Source of the DNA: JBCBRD01 sp039819885
GTDB lineage: Bacteria; Pseudomonadota; Alphaproteobacteria; Rhizobiales; Hyphomicrobiaceae
Reading direction: 5' to 3'
Assembly (NCBI GenBank): GCA_039819885.1
Contig: JBCBRD010000006.1
Location: 1-34,116 of the forward strand
DNA length: 34,116 bases
Part shown: one piece after another, positions 17,345-23,959 of the stretch
How the letters are laid out: each line of letters opens with the position of its first letter
Position numbering within the stretch: the first letter of the stretch is position 1
The notes under the pieces: generated by a model
The model's database searches: none
What the model saw: the letters and a program-made list of their open reading frames with translations, nothing else
Told to the model about the DNA's origin: nothing
Position numbers and translations under genes: made by a program

Positions 17345-19213
17345 ATGGCTGGCGCTGCGGCAGGAGCTGGAACGGCAACGACGACTGGAGCGGGTGCTGC
17401 GGCCAGTGCTGATGAGATGCATGCTTACCGCTCGCACACATGCGGTGCGCTACGCGGCAGTGATATTGGGCAGACCATCAGGTTGTCGGGCTGGGTGCAT
17501 CGTGTGCGTGACCATGGTGGGGTTTTGTTCATTGACCTTCGCGACCACTACGGTCTGACACAGGTTGTTGCCGATCCGGATAGTGCAGCTTTTGCAGTTG
17601 CTGAAGCGGTGCGGTCAGAGTGGGTGATCCGCATTAATGGGCGTGTGCGGGAGCGTCCAGATGGGACAACGAACCCTGAGCTGCCGACCGGCGAGATTGA
17701 GGTTTACGCCGACACTATTGATGTTCTGTCGGCGGCCAAGGAATTGCCCGTTCCGGTATTCGGTGAGCCTGACTATCCAGAAGATCTGCGACTGAAGTAT
17801 CGCTTTCTGGATCTGCGCCGGGATACGCTGCACGCGAACATCATGAAGCGCATGGCTGTCATTCGGTCTATTCGTCGACGGATGGAAAATGAAGGTTTTT
17901 TCGAGTTCAATACGCCCATTTTGACGGCGTCTTCACCTGAAGGTGCGCGGGACTTCCTCGTCCCCTCACGAATTCATGCGGGCAAGTTCTACGCGCTTCC
18001 GCAGGCTCCGCAGCAGTACAAGCAACTGTTGATGGTGTCGGGCTTTGACCGCTACTTCCAGATCGCGCCGTGTTTTCGCGATGAGGACCCGCGCGCTGAT
18101 CGCCTGCCTGGCGAGTTCTATCAGCTCGACGTTGAGATGAGTTTTATCGAGCAGGAAGATGTGTTCCGCTCGATGGAGCGAGTCGTGCGTGAAGTGTTTG
18201 AAGAATTCGCCGGTGACAAACGGGTCACGCCGGTGTTCTCGCGCATTCCATATGACACGGCGATTGCGAAGTACGGATCGGACAAACCCGACCTGCGCAA
18301 CCCGATTGAGATGGAAGACGTGACCGAGCATTTTGCCGGGTCAGGCTTCAAAGTCTTTGCCAAAATGATCGAGAAGGATGAGAAGGTTCGCGTCTGGGCG
18401 ATCCCCGCACCGGGTGGCGGAAGCCGCGCGTTTTGCGATCGCATGAACTCGTGGGCGCAAGGAGAAGGCCAGCCGGGTCTCGGCTATATTTTCTTCCGTG
18501 ACGGTGAAGGTGCGGGGCCGATTGGCAAAAACATTGGACCGGAGCGGGCGGCGGCTGTTCGCGAACAGTTGGGTCTGAAAGACGGCGATGCGGTGTTCTT
18601 TGCTGCTGGCAATCCACGCAATTTCCACAAGTTTGCAGGGCTCGCGCGGGACCGTGTCGGGCAGGAGTTGAAGCTGCTTGACGAAGAGCAATTTGCGCTC
18701 GCCTGGATCGTCGATTTCCCGATGTATGAATGGGACGAAGATGCGAAGTCGATCGCGTTTTCGCACAACCCGTTCTCGATGCCGCAAGGTGGGATCGAAG
18801 CGCTGGATGCTGCTAAGTCGGATGAGGACCTGCTGGCGCTTAAGGCTTATCAATATGACCTCGTCTGCAACGGGTCTGAGATCGCGTCAGGGTCAATCCG
18901 GAACCATACGCCGGAAGGGATGGTCAAAGCGTTTGGGCATGCTGGGCTTGGACCTGAACTCGTGGAAGAACGGTTTGGTGGGCTTTATCGAGCGTTCCAG
19001 TATGGCGCGCCGCCGCACGGTGGTATGGCGGCTGGGATCGACCGTATCGTGATGTTGTTGCTTGATGCCCAGAACTTGCGTGAGGTCTCTCTTTTCCCGA
19101 TGAACCAGCAGGCAGAAGATCTGTTGATGGGTGCGCCGAGTGAGGCAAGTGCGACGCAGCTACGCGAACTCCATCTGCGCCTGATGCCGACTGAAAAGAA
19201 GGCGTCGAGTTAG
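17345..19213 (+). CDS. aspS: aspartyl-tRNA synthetase
   Basis: This class II synthetase charges tRNA-Asp; bacterial-type enzymes of this form may also charge tRNA-Asn in organisms lacking AsnRS, which cannot be judged here. The 622-residue product has the anticodon-binding OB fold (LSGWVHRVRDHGGVLFIDLRD). Motif 2 has FRDEDPRADR (from F244), the GAD insertion domain lies in the middle, and motif 3 has GIDRIVMLLL (from G564). The family usually begins at MHAYRSHTCG (ATG 17417). The ATG at 17345 is chosen because GGAG lies about 7 nt upstream, and it adds 24 Ala/Gly/Thr-rich residues. The next gene starts 26 nt after the stop, so it may be cotranscribed. Confidence 0.96.
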   Translation: MAGAAAGAGTATTTGAGAAASADEMHAYRSHTCGALRGSDIGQTIRLSGWVHRVRDHGGVLFIDLRDHYGLTQVVADPDSAAFAVAEAVRSEWVIRINGRVRERPDGTTNPELPTGEIEVYADTIDVLSAAKELPVPVFGEPDYPEDLRLKYRFLDLRRDTLHANIMKRMAVIRSIRRRMENEGFFEFNTPILTASSPEGARDFLVPSRIHAGKFYALPQAPQQYKQLLMVSGFDRYFQIAPCFRDEDPRADRLPGEFYQLDVEMSFIEQEDVFRSMERVVREVFEEFAGDKRVTPVFSRIPYDTAIAKYGSDKPDLRNPIEMEDVTEHFAGSGFKVFAKMIEKDEKVRVWAIPAPGGGSRAFCDRMNSWAQGEGQPGLGYIFFRDGEGAGPIGKNIGPERAAAVREQLGLKDGDAVFFAAGNPRNFHKFAGLARDRVGQELKLLDEEQFALAWIVDFPMYEWDEDAKSIAFSHNPFSMPQGGIEALDAAKSDEDLLALKAYQYDLVCNGSEIASGSIRNHTPEGMVKAFGHAGLGPELVEERFGGLYRAFQYGAPPHGGMAAGIDRIVMLLLDAQNLREVSLFPMNQQAEDLLMGAPSEASATQLRELHLRLMPTEKKASS

Positions 19214-19239
19214 GTGCTACAAGAACCGAGGATTCCCGC

Positions 19240-19707
19240 ATGTCTTCTGATGAGCCCGTTAGACAGCAGCCCGTGTTGCCTTTCATCAAGGTGTTCGCGC
19301 TTTGCTACCTAGGTCTCACGCTCGTCGTGTTTTTGTTGACGATGTTGACGCCGTTACAAGGCAATGCTGGTTTTGCGGCGGGCGCGCTCATTGGGTCTGC
19401 AACGCTGGCTGCTCAGAAGTTTCACGCGGATATTGGTCGTCCTCCACTGGGTATGGAAGTTATCCGTCTTTCCGTTTTCTCGTTTGTAGCCGTTCTGCTG
19501 TTGTCCGTGCCCCTAACGGTTGCTGCGCTGACCGCCAGTGGGATCGCGTTGTCGGATATCGGTCTCACGATGCAAGCTGTGTTTGGGCCACTGACTGGTG
19601 GTGAGATTGCGACGATCGTTGGCTTTACGGTTGCCATTCATTTGCTGGTTTTGTGGTTGAGCTACGGGCCGGTGGCGCGACTGATCGCTAGAAACTCAAG
19701 GCGTTGA
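19240..19707 (+). CDS. small four-helix membrane protein (ABZJ_00895 family-like)
   Basis: A 155-residue protein with four predicted membrane segments: about 15-35 (FALCYLGLTLVVFLLTML), 42-58, 77-98 (LSVFSFVAVLLLSVPLTVAAL) and 125-145 (IVGFTVAIHLLVLWLSYG). The segment AAQKFHADIGRPP between helices two and three, and the overall plan, resemble the uncharacterised ABZJ_00895 family. This is recognition by pattern, not a search. It follows aspS by 26 nt and precedes the ceramidase-family gene by 33 nt, so the three may be one transcript. The function is unknown. Confidence 0.75.
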   Translation: MSSDEPVRQQPVLPFIKVFALCYLGLTLVVFLLTMLTPLQGNAGFAAGALIGSATLAAQKFHADIGRPPLGMEVIRLSVFSFVAVLLLSVPLTVAALTASGIALSDIGLTMQAVFGPLTGGEIATIVGFTVAIHLLVLWLSYGPVARLIARNSRR

Positions 19708-19740
19708 TCAGACTTTGCAAGAGCGCTCAAAGGAGTACTG

Positions 19741-20490
19741 GTGGGGATGGACATGCTGCGCGAATGGGCCATGTGGTTGGCACAGCAAGTGCCCGCGGGT
19801 CCGTGGCGCGATCAGATTTACGCGTACTGTGAGCGTGGCAGTTCCAGTGCGTTTTGGGCTGAACCGCTGAACGCTTTTAGCAACGGCGCGTTTCATGTTG
19901 CTGCGATTTTGAGTTTGATTGTTTGGGTCGTTGGCTCTCAGCGGCGTGTCGTGGATCTGTTGTTAATCGCGCTTGTGGTTGTGATTGGTACCGGCAGCTT
20001 TCTGTTTCACACGCTAGCGACGCGTTGGGCGGCAGTGGCTGATACCGCGCCGATTGGTATCTTTATGGTGTCGTTCCTTGCGTATGCTGTGAAGCGTTGG
20101 ATGGGAGCTGGCTGGATTATCACCATCGGTGCTTTGGCGGCATTTTTCGTGATGTTGTGGCAGTCCAGTGTGGTCCGTTGCAACGGTGGCCCGTGTCTCA
20201 ATGGGTCTGTGGCCTATTTTCCGGCTCTGGGCGCGTTGCTGCTGATCGGGCTCTATCTGATGATGCGTCGACACCGGGCGGGTAAGTATCTGTTTTCAGC
20301 GGGTGTCATCTTCGCTGTGTCTTTGACGTTTCGGTCCATCGACAAGTCACTTTGCCCGCAAACCGTTTTTTCGATCATCGATGTCAGCCGCCCATCTGGG
20401 ACACATTTCATCTGGCATATTCTCAACGCAACGCTGCTGTTTGTGTTGTTGATGTCCGCTGTCCGGCATGGCGATCGACGGATTGCATAA
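19741..20490 (+). CDS. ceramidase-family integral membrane hydrolase
   Basis: A 249-residue protein with about seven membrane helices and the residue pattern of the alkaline ceramidase/PAQR-like amidases. Near the start is CERG followed by FWAEPLNAFSN (E41 in the position of the catalytic Glu). GSFLFHT carries H90 and the next helix has D101. Near the end, GTHFIWHILNA supplies H222 and H226, the Hx3H pair that with H90 would bind zinc. Eukaryotic members cleave the amide bond of ceramide; bacterial substrates are mostly unknown and could be other N-acyl lipids. AGGAG (19731-19735) precedes both the GTG at 19741 and the in-frame ATG at 19747; the spacing slightly favours GTG. Confidence 0.85.
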   Translation: MGMDMLREWAMWLAQQVPAGPWRDQIYAYCERGSSSAFWAEPLNAFSNGAFHVAAILSLIVWVVGSQRRVVDLLLIALVVVIGTGSFLFHTLATRWAAVADTAPIGIFMVSFLAYAVKRWMGAGWIITIGALAAFFVMLWQSSVVRCNGGPCLNGSVAYFPALGALLLIGLYLMMRRHRAGKYLFSAGVIFAVSLTFRSIDKSLCPQTVFSIIDVSRPSGTHFIWHILNATLLFVLLMSAVRHGDRRIA

Positions 20491-20497
20491 CAGTGGA

Positions 20498-20526
20498 TTG
20501 CATCTCTCCATCGAACCGCTCATAAA
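20498..20526 (+). promoter_or_regulatory. predicted promoter of tRNA-Leu
   Basis: TTGCAT (20498-20503), a 17-nt spacer and CATAAA (20521-20526) put a start site near 20533, about 20 nt before the tRNA. Both hexamers are imperfect. Confidence 0.35.
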
Positions 20527-20552
20527 GCGCGGCCAGGGTCTCATTATCTTAA

Positions 20553-20638
20553 GCGGACGTGGTGAAATCGGTAGACACAAGGGACTTAAAATCCCTCGGC
20601 CCTAGGCCATGCGGGTTCAAGTCCCGCCGTCCGCACCA
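20553..20638 (+). tRNA. tRNA-Leu (anticodon UAA), CCA encoded
   Basis: The acceptor stem GCGGACG pairs with CGTCCGC, followed by discriminator A (20635) and an encoded CCA (20636-20638). The anticodon stem AGGGA/TCCCT (20580-20584 and 20592-20596) closes the loop CTTAAAA, with anticodon TAA at 20587-20589. The T arm is GCGGG-TTCAAGT-CCCGC. The long variable arm (CGGCCCTAGGCCATG region) fits a class II tRNA-Leu. It reads UUA and, by wobble, UUG codons. It lies between the ceramidase-family gene and the SOS cassette. Confidence 0.97.
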
Positions 20639-20805
20639 GCATTATGGAAAATTGATTGCCCCATTGAACCGTAGCCCGACGGATGTGTCGAGTTGGGGGA
20701 AGTTGGGATTTGCTGTTCGGTAATTTCTTTCAAAGCAGTCGCAAACCTGCGAGGTCCGGATCAAAGCGAAGGGTCATTCTAAAGCCCACATCTCGCATTT
20801 TTGAC

Positions 20806-20834
20806 TTGATAATGTTCTTGTTATGTTCTAGCAT
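20806..20834 (+). promoter_or_regulatory. predicted SOS promoter of the nth-like/imuA/imuB/dnaE2 cassette
   Basis: TTGATA (20806-20811; five of six matches to -35) and TAGCAT (20829-20834; four of six to -10) are spaced 17 nt apart. The LexA box occupies 20814-20828, that is, nearly the whole spacer, so bound LexA would block polymerase. The start site is predicted near 20841, the first base of the first ATG, so the message may be leaderless. Confidence 0.5.
20814..20828 (+). promoter_or_regulatory. LexA (SOS) box, alphaproteobacterial direct-repeat type
   Basis: GTTC TTGTTAT GTTC is a perfect match to GTTC-N7-GTTC, the LexA operator described for alphaproteobacteria. It ends 12 nt before the first gene of a DNA-damage mutagenesis cassette, the kind of gene set known to be LexA-controlled in this class. 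Confidence 0.85.
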
Positions 20835-20840
20835 ATTTAT

Positions 20841-21557
20841 ATGCAGTCAGCGTTTGCGTTCATGGGGCCAAGCCCGTTGGTGGAGGTCCATCGTCGTCTT
20901 TTAGAAACCCATGTGAGAAAGCACGGACAATTGGGTGAATGGATTGCGTTCGATCCGTTGACGCAAATGATACTTGCCATTTTGGATGGGCGAACGCGGG
21001 AAGAAAATGCAAAGCGAGCGTTTCACGCACTACGAATTCGGTTTGATTGTTGGGGCGATTTATTAGCGCGCCCTGTTGAGGAATTTGCGCAGCTTATCCA
21101 GCCTGTTACCTACCCAGACAGGAAGGCCAATCAAATCCACCAGACTCTCAAAAACATTTTGAGAGTGCGCGGCGTATTAAGCCTCGACTTTCTGGCAGGC
21201 TGGGTAGTTGATGATGCGCGCGCATGGCTGGAGCGTTTACCTGGCGTGGGACCGAAAGTCAGTGCCGCTGTCGTAAATTTCAGCACACTTCATATGCCTG
21301 CACTGGTCGTCAACAGCCACTATCAAAGAGTGGCCAAACGATTGGGGCTTGTCTCCACCCATTCGAACGATATTGCTGTTTGTGGGAAGCTCAATCAGTT
21401 GGTCCCGCAAACGATGACGGTCGATGATTTGCAACAGCACTATTTCCTTGTGAAACGGCATGGTCAGATCGTGTGTCAAACGACCTCTCCTAAGTGTCCG
21501 ATATGTCCTTTGAGAGACATTTGTAGAACTGGAGGAGGCGTTGGCTATGTACACTGA
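20841..21557 (+). CDS. endonuclease III-like HhH-GPD 4Fe-4S protein with Asn at the catalytic Asp site
   Basis: A 238-residue homologue of endonuclease III. The helix-hairpin-helix is LERLPGVGPK (130-139), and K139 corresponds to the Schiff-base Lys K120 of E. coli Nth. The segment aligned to Nth AVDTH reads VVNSH, so the catalytic Asp (D138 in Nth) is replaced by N158. The iron-sulfur cluster is complete with exact Nth spacing: C212-X6-C219-X2-C222-X5-C228. It could be a lyase-poor or non-cleaving DNA-binding protein, or a glycosylase using another residue. It is the first gene behind a LexA box and overlaps imuA by 11 nt. The ATG at 20841 has no ribosome site because it sits at the predicted transcript start; ATG 20862 is the alternative. 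Confidence 0.88.
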   Translation: MQSAFAFMGPSPLVEVHRRLLETHVRKHGQLGEWIAFDPLTQMILAILDGRTREENAKRAFHALRIRFDCWGDLLARPVEEFAQLIQPVTYPDRKANQIHQTLKNILRVRGVLSLDFLAGWVVDDARAWLERLPGVGPKVSAAVVNFSTLHMPALVVNSHYQRVAKRLGLVSTHSNDIAVCGKLNQLVPQTMTVDDLQQHYFLVKRHGQIVCQTTSPKCPICPLRDICRTGGGVGYVH

Positions 21558-22461
21558 AAGGATAGAGAATTCTTCCAACATCGCTCCAGAGCAAACCTTG
21601 GCGCGTCTTGCAAAAATCACAGACTTGAAACGCCTGATAGCGCAATCAGAACAGCGCGTCACTGTAAGCCGACCAGACCTTTTATCCGACCAACAGATGA
21701 GTAAGCGTTTGACCTCATGTGTTGGTGAGATTGGTCAATTGGGACAGCCCTGGAACACCGGTATCGAAGACATCGATGATGTGCTGCCTATCGCTGGGAT
21801 GAGTGCGGGTGCAGTTCATGAGGTGAGCGGGGCAGCTTATGGAGATACCGTTGCGGCATCGAGCTATGTGCTGAGTTTGCTTTGGCAGCTTGCAAGGCTT
21901 GCTCCGTCTGGTCCTATACTCTGGTGTCAGACAACAAAATCACAGCAGGAATTTGGATCGGTCTATGGGGCCGGACTGAAAGCCTTCGGGTTTCATGCCA
22001 GCCAATTTATTTTTGCTGAAACACCCCACAAACATGATGTGCTTTGGGCGCTCGAAGAGGGCGCTCGATCGAGAAGTCTTTTGGCTGTGGTTGGTGAGGT
22101 TGATGCAATCTCTTTTACACAGACGCGCAGGTTGTCTCTGGCCGCAGCAAAGAGTGGCACACCAGTTCTTCTATTGAGAGCTCACAATGATTTGTCGGCA
22201 AGTGCCACTGAAACTCGGTGGCGTATCGCCACTACTCAAGGAATGCCCGATCCATTCTTATCAAATGCACCAGGCAATCCGTGTTGGCAGGTGGAGCTTG
22301 TGCGTTGCCGGGGTGGCCGACCCGGATCGTGGAACGTGGAGTGGAATAATGAGACGCATCGTTTCAGTTTGGTTGAGCAATTTTCCTCTCGATCGTCTGA
22401 GGTGGCAAACACGGCGATCAACAAGCGACAAATCCACTTTCCTCAACGACGATCTGCATAG
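21547..22461 (+). CDS. imuA: SOS mutagenesis accessory protein ImuA
   Basis: A 304-residue RecA-fold protein of the ImuA/SulA-like family, which works with ImuB and DnaE2 in error-prone lesion bypass. The ATP-binding loop region is degenerate: HEVSGAAYGDTVAAS (G95-T101) stands where RecA has its GxxxxGKT, with no Lys. The core strands follow (GPILWCQTTKSQQEFGSVYGAGLKAFGF, LLAVVGEVDAISFTQTRRLSLAA, PVLLLRAH). A C-terminal region WQVELVRCRGGRPGSWNVEW is typical of the family. The ATG at 21547 is chosen over a TTG at 21541 because GGAGGAGG (21531-21538) lies 8 nt upstream. It overlaps the preceding gene by 11 nt and imuB by 113 nt. Confidence 0.92.
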   Translation: MYTERIENSSNIAPEQTLARLAKITDLKRLIAQSEQRVTVSRPDLLSDQQMSKRLTSCVGEIGQLGQPWNTGIEDIDDVLPIAGMSAGAVHEVSGAAYGDTVAASSYVLSLLWQLARLAPSGPILWCQTTKSQQEFGSVYGAGLKAFGFHASQFIFAETPHKHDVLWALEEGARSRSLLAVVGEVDAISFTQTRRLSLAAAKSGTPVLLLRAHNDLSASATETRWRIATTQGMPDPFLSNAPGNPCWQVELVRCRGGRPGSWNVEWNNETHRFSLVEQFSSRSSEVANTAINKRQIHFPQRRSA

Positions 22462-23959
22462 CATTGAAACCGAGCCCTTTGCGCTCGTTATAAAAGACAT
22501 GCGTGGTGTGCGGATTTCAGCACTCAATGAGAACGCCCGCCAGAGTGGCATCCATCAAGATATGAGCCTGAGCGATGCGCGTGCGCTTCTGCCGTCGCTC
22601 GTAACCAAGCCAGCAGAGCTTGAAGCCGATGTGTTTATCCTCAACAAGCTCGCAAACTGGTGTCAGCGATATACACCGGTCGTGAGTGTTGATGGTTCAG
22701 ATGGGCTTTGGCTCGATATTACAGGTGCTGCTCATCTTAGCGGTGGAGAAACAAATCTACTGACAGATCTTAGTAATCATCTCGACAAGATCGGCTTTGA
22801 AAACCGGTTGGGATTAGCAAATACAGCTGGCGCGGCTTGGGCTATTGCGCGGTTTGGAAATGATACTCCCCAAACAGCGCAGATCATTTCATCCAGTGAT
22901 GTCAGTCGAGCCCTCGCCCCACTTCCCCTCGAAGCGCTGCGGCTTGATGGAAAAGCAGTTCATCTCCTCAGGCGTTTCGGCATTAAAACGGTCGGTGCAT
23001 TGCATGATCTTCCGCGTGCTAGTCTTAAGCGCCGGTTCCCTTCGAAAGATGTTTGTAAGGCGGTCTTGCATCGTCTCGATCAGGCGTTCGGCCTTGTGGC
23101 AGAACCCATTACACCGTTAAGGACCGCGCCTGACTATTTCGAGCGCTTATCATTTCATGAGCCGATATTGGCGACGGAGAGCTTTCGTGTCGGGCTGCAT
23201 GATCTGCTCGAACGGCTCGCTTGGCGGATGGAAGAAGACGTCAAAGGTGCAACCCGTCTGACGTTTTCAGCTTATCATGCAGATGGCGGTGTTTCACAAA
23301 TTACGATTGCAACTGCTCGTCCATCGCGAGACGTGAACCATCTCGCTCATCTTTTTCGCGACAAGCTCGAGGGTATTCATCCCGGTTTCGGCGTTGATGT
23401 TCTGGTCCTCTCGGCCCATGCCGTAGAGCCGCTTAATGATGAGCAGATGATGTTTTCAGGTGGCGCCGAAAACAAACCGTCTCAAAAGAACGTGGATCAG
23501 TTGATCGACCGTCTGTCGAACCGTCTTGGCGCGCATAGTGTGCAACGTATCGCTTGCCGGGAAAGCCATGTTCCCGAGCGGGCTGAGCAGCGTTTTCCAG
23601 CCTTGCAAGGTGTGACAGATGGTGCGCAAAACCCAGACAGCAAACCACTTCGTCCAAGCAGACTTTTAACAAGACCTGAACCTGTGGATGTCATGGCCGA
23701 GGTTCCAGAAGGGCCGCCAATGCGGTTTAAATGGCGTCGTGTCATGCATCGGGTCGTTCGCGCTGAAGGACCAGAGCGGATCGCACCGGAATGGTGGCAT
23801 GCAAGCTGGGATGCAGGAGGAAACCAACAGCGCACGCGCGATTATTATCGTGTCGAGGATGAGCAAGGCCGCTGCTTCTGGTTGTTTCGCGAAGGGCTTT
23901 ATCGCGAGGCAAACGAAACCACATTGCCGACTTGGCACATGCATGGGCTTTTTGCATGA
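22349..23959 (+). CDS. imuB: inactive Y-family polymerase homologue ImuB
   Basis: A 536-residue Y-family-like protein that acts as a scaffold linking DnaE2 to the beta clamp. The palm motif that is VDMDCFF in Pol IV reads VWLSNFP (W8 and S10 instead of Asp). The later acidic pair is SDGLWLD (D118 kept, Glu replaced by G119), so it should not polymerise, as is known for ImuB. A candidate clamp-binding motif EQMMFSG has QMMF at 366-369. The C-terminal ImuB-C domain is clear: ERIAPEWWHASW, TRDYYRVEDEQGRCFWLFREGLY and HMHGLFA. The ATG at 22349 with GGAG upstream gives the normal N-terminus MRRIVSVWL and a large overlap with imuA. Confidence 0.93.
   Translation: MRRIVSVWLSNFPLDRLRWQTRRSTSDKSTFLNDDLHSIETEPFALVIKDMRGVRISALNENARQSGIHQDMSLSDARALLPSLVTKPAELEADVFILNKLANWCQRYTPVVSVDGSDGLWLDITGAAHLSGGETNLLTDLSNHLDKIGFENRLGLANTAGAAWAIARFGNDTPQTAQIISSSDVSRALAPLPLEALRLDGKAVHLLRRFGIKTVGALHDLPRASLKRRFPSKDVCKAVLHRLDQAFGLVAEPITPLRTAPDYFERLSFHEPILATESFRVGLHDLLERLAWRMEEDVKGATRLTFSAYHADGGVSQITIATARPSRDVNHLAHLFRDKLEGIHPGFGVDVLVLSAHAVEPLNDEQMMFSGGAENKPSQKNVDQLIDRLSNRLGAHSVQRIACRESHVPERAEQRFPALQGVTDGAQNPDSKPLRPSRLLTRPEPVDVMAEVPEGPPMRFKWRRVMHRVVRAEGPERIAPEWWHASWDAGGNQQRTRDYYRVEDEQGRCFWLFREGLYREANETTLPTWHMHGLFA

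Noticed and set aside
20683..20904. Forward reading frame of 73 codons before the Nth-like gene
   Set aside because: It crosses the promoter, LexA box and start of the Nth-like gene in another frame and has no family features.
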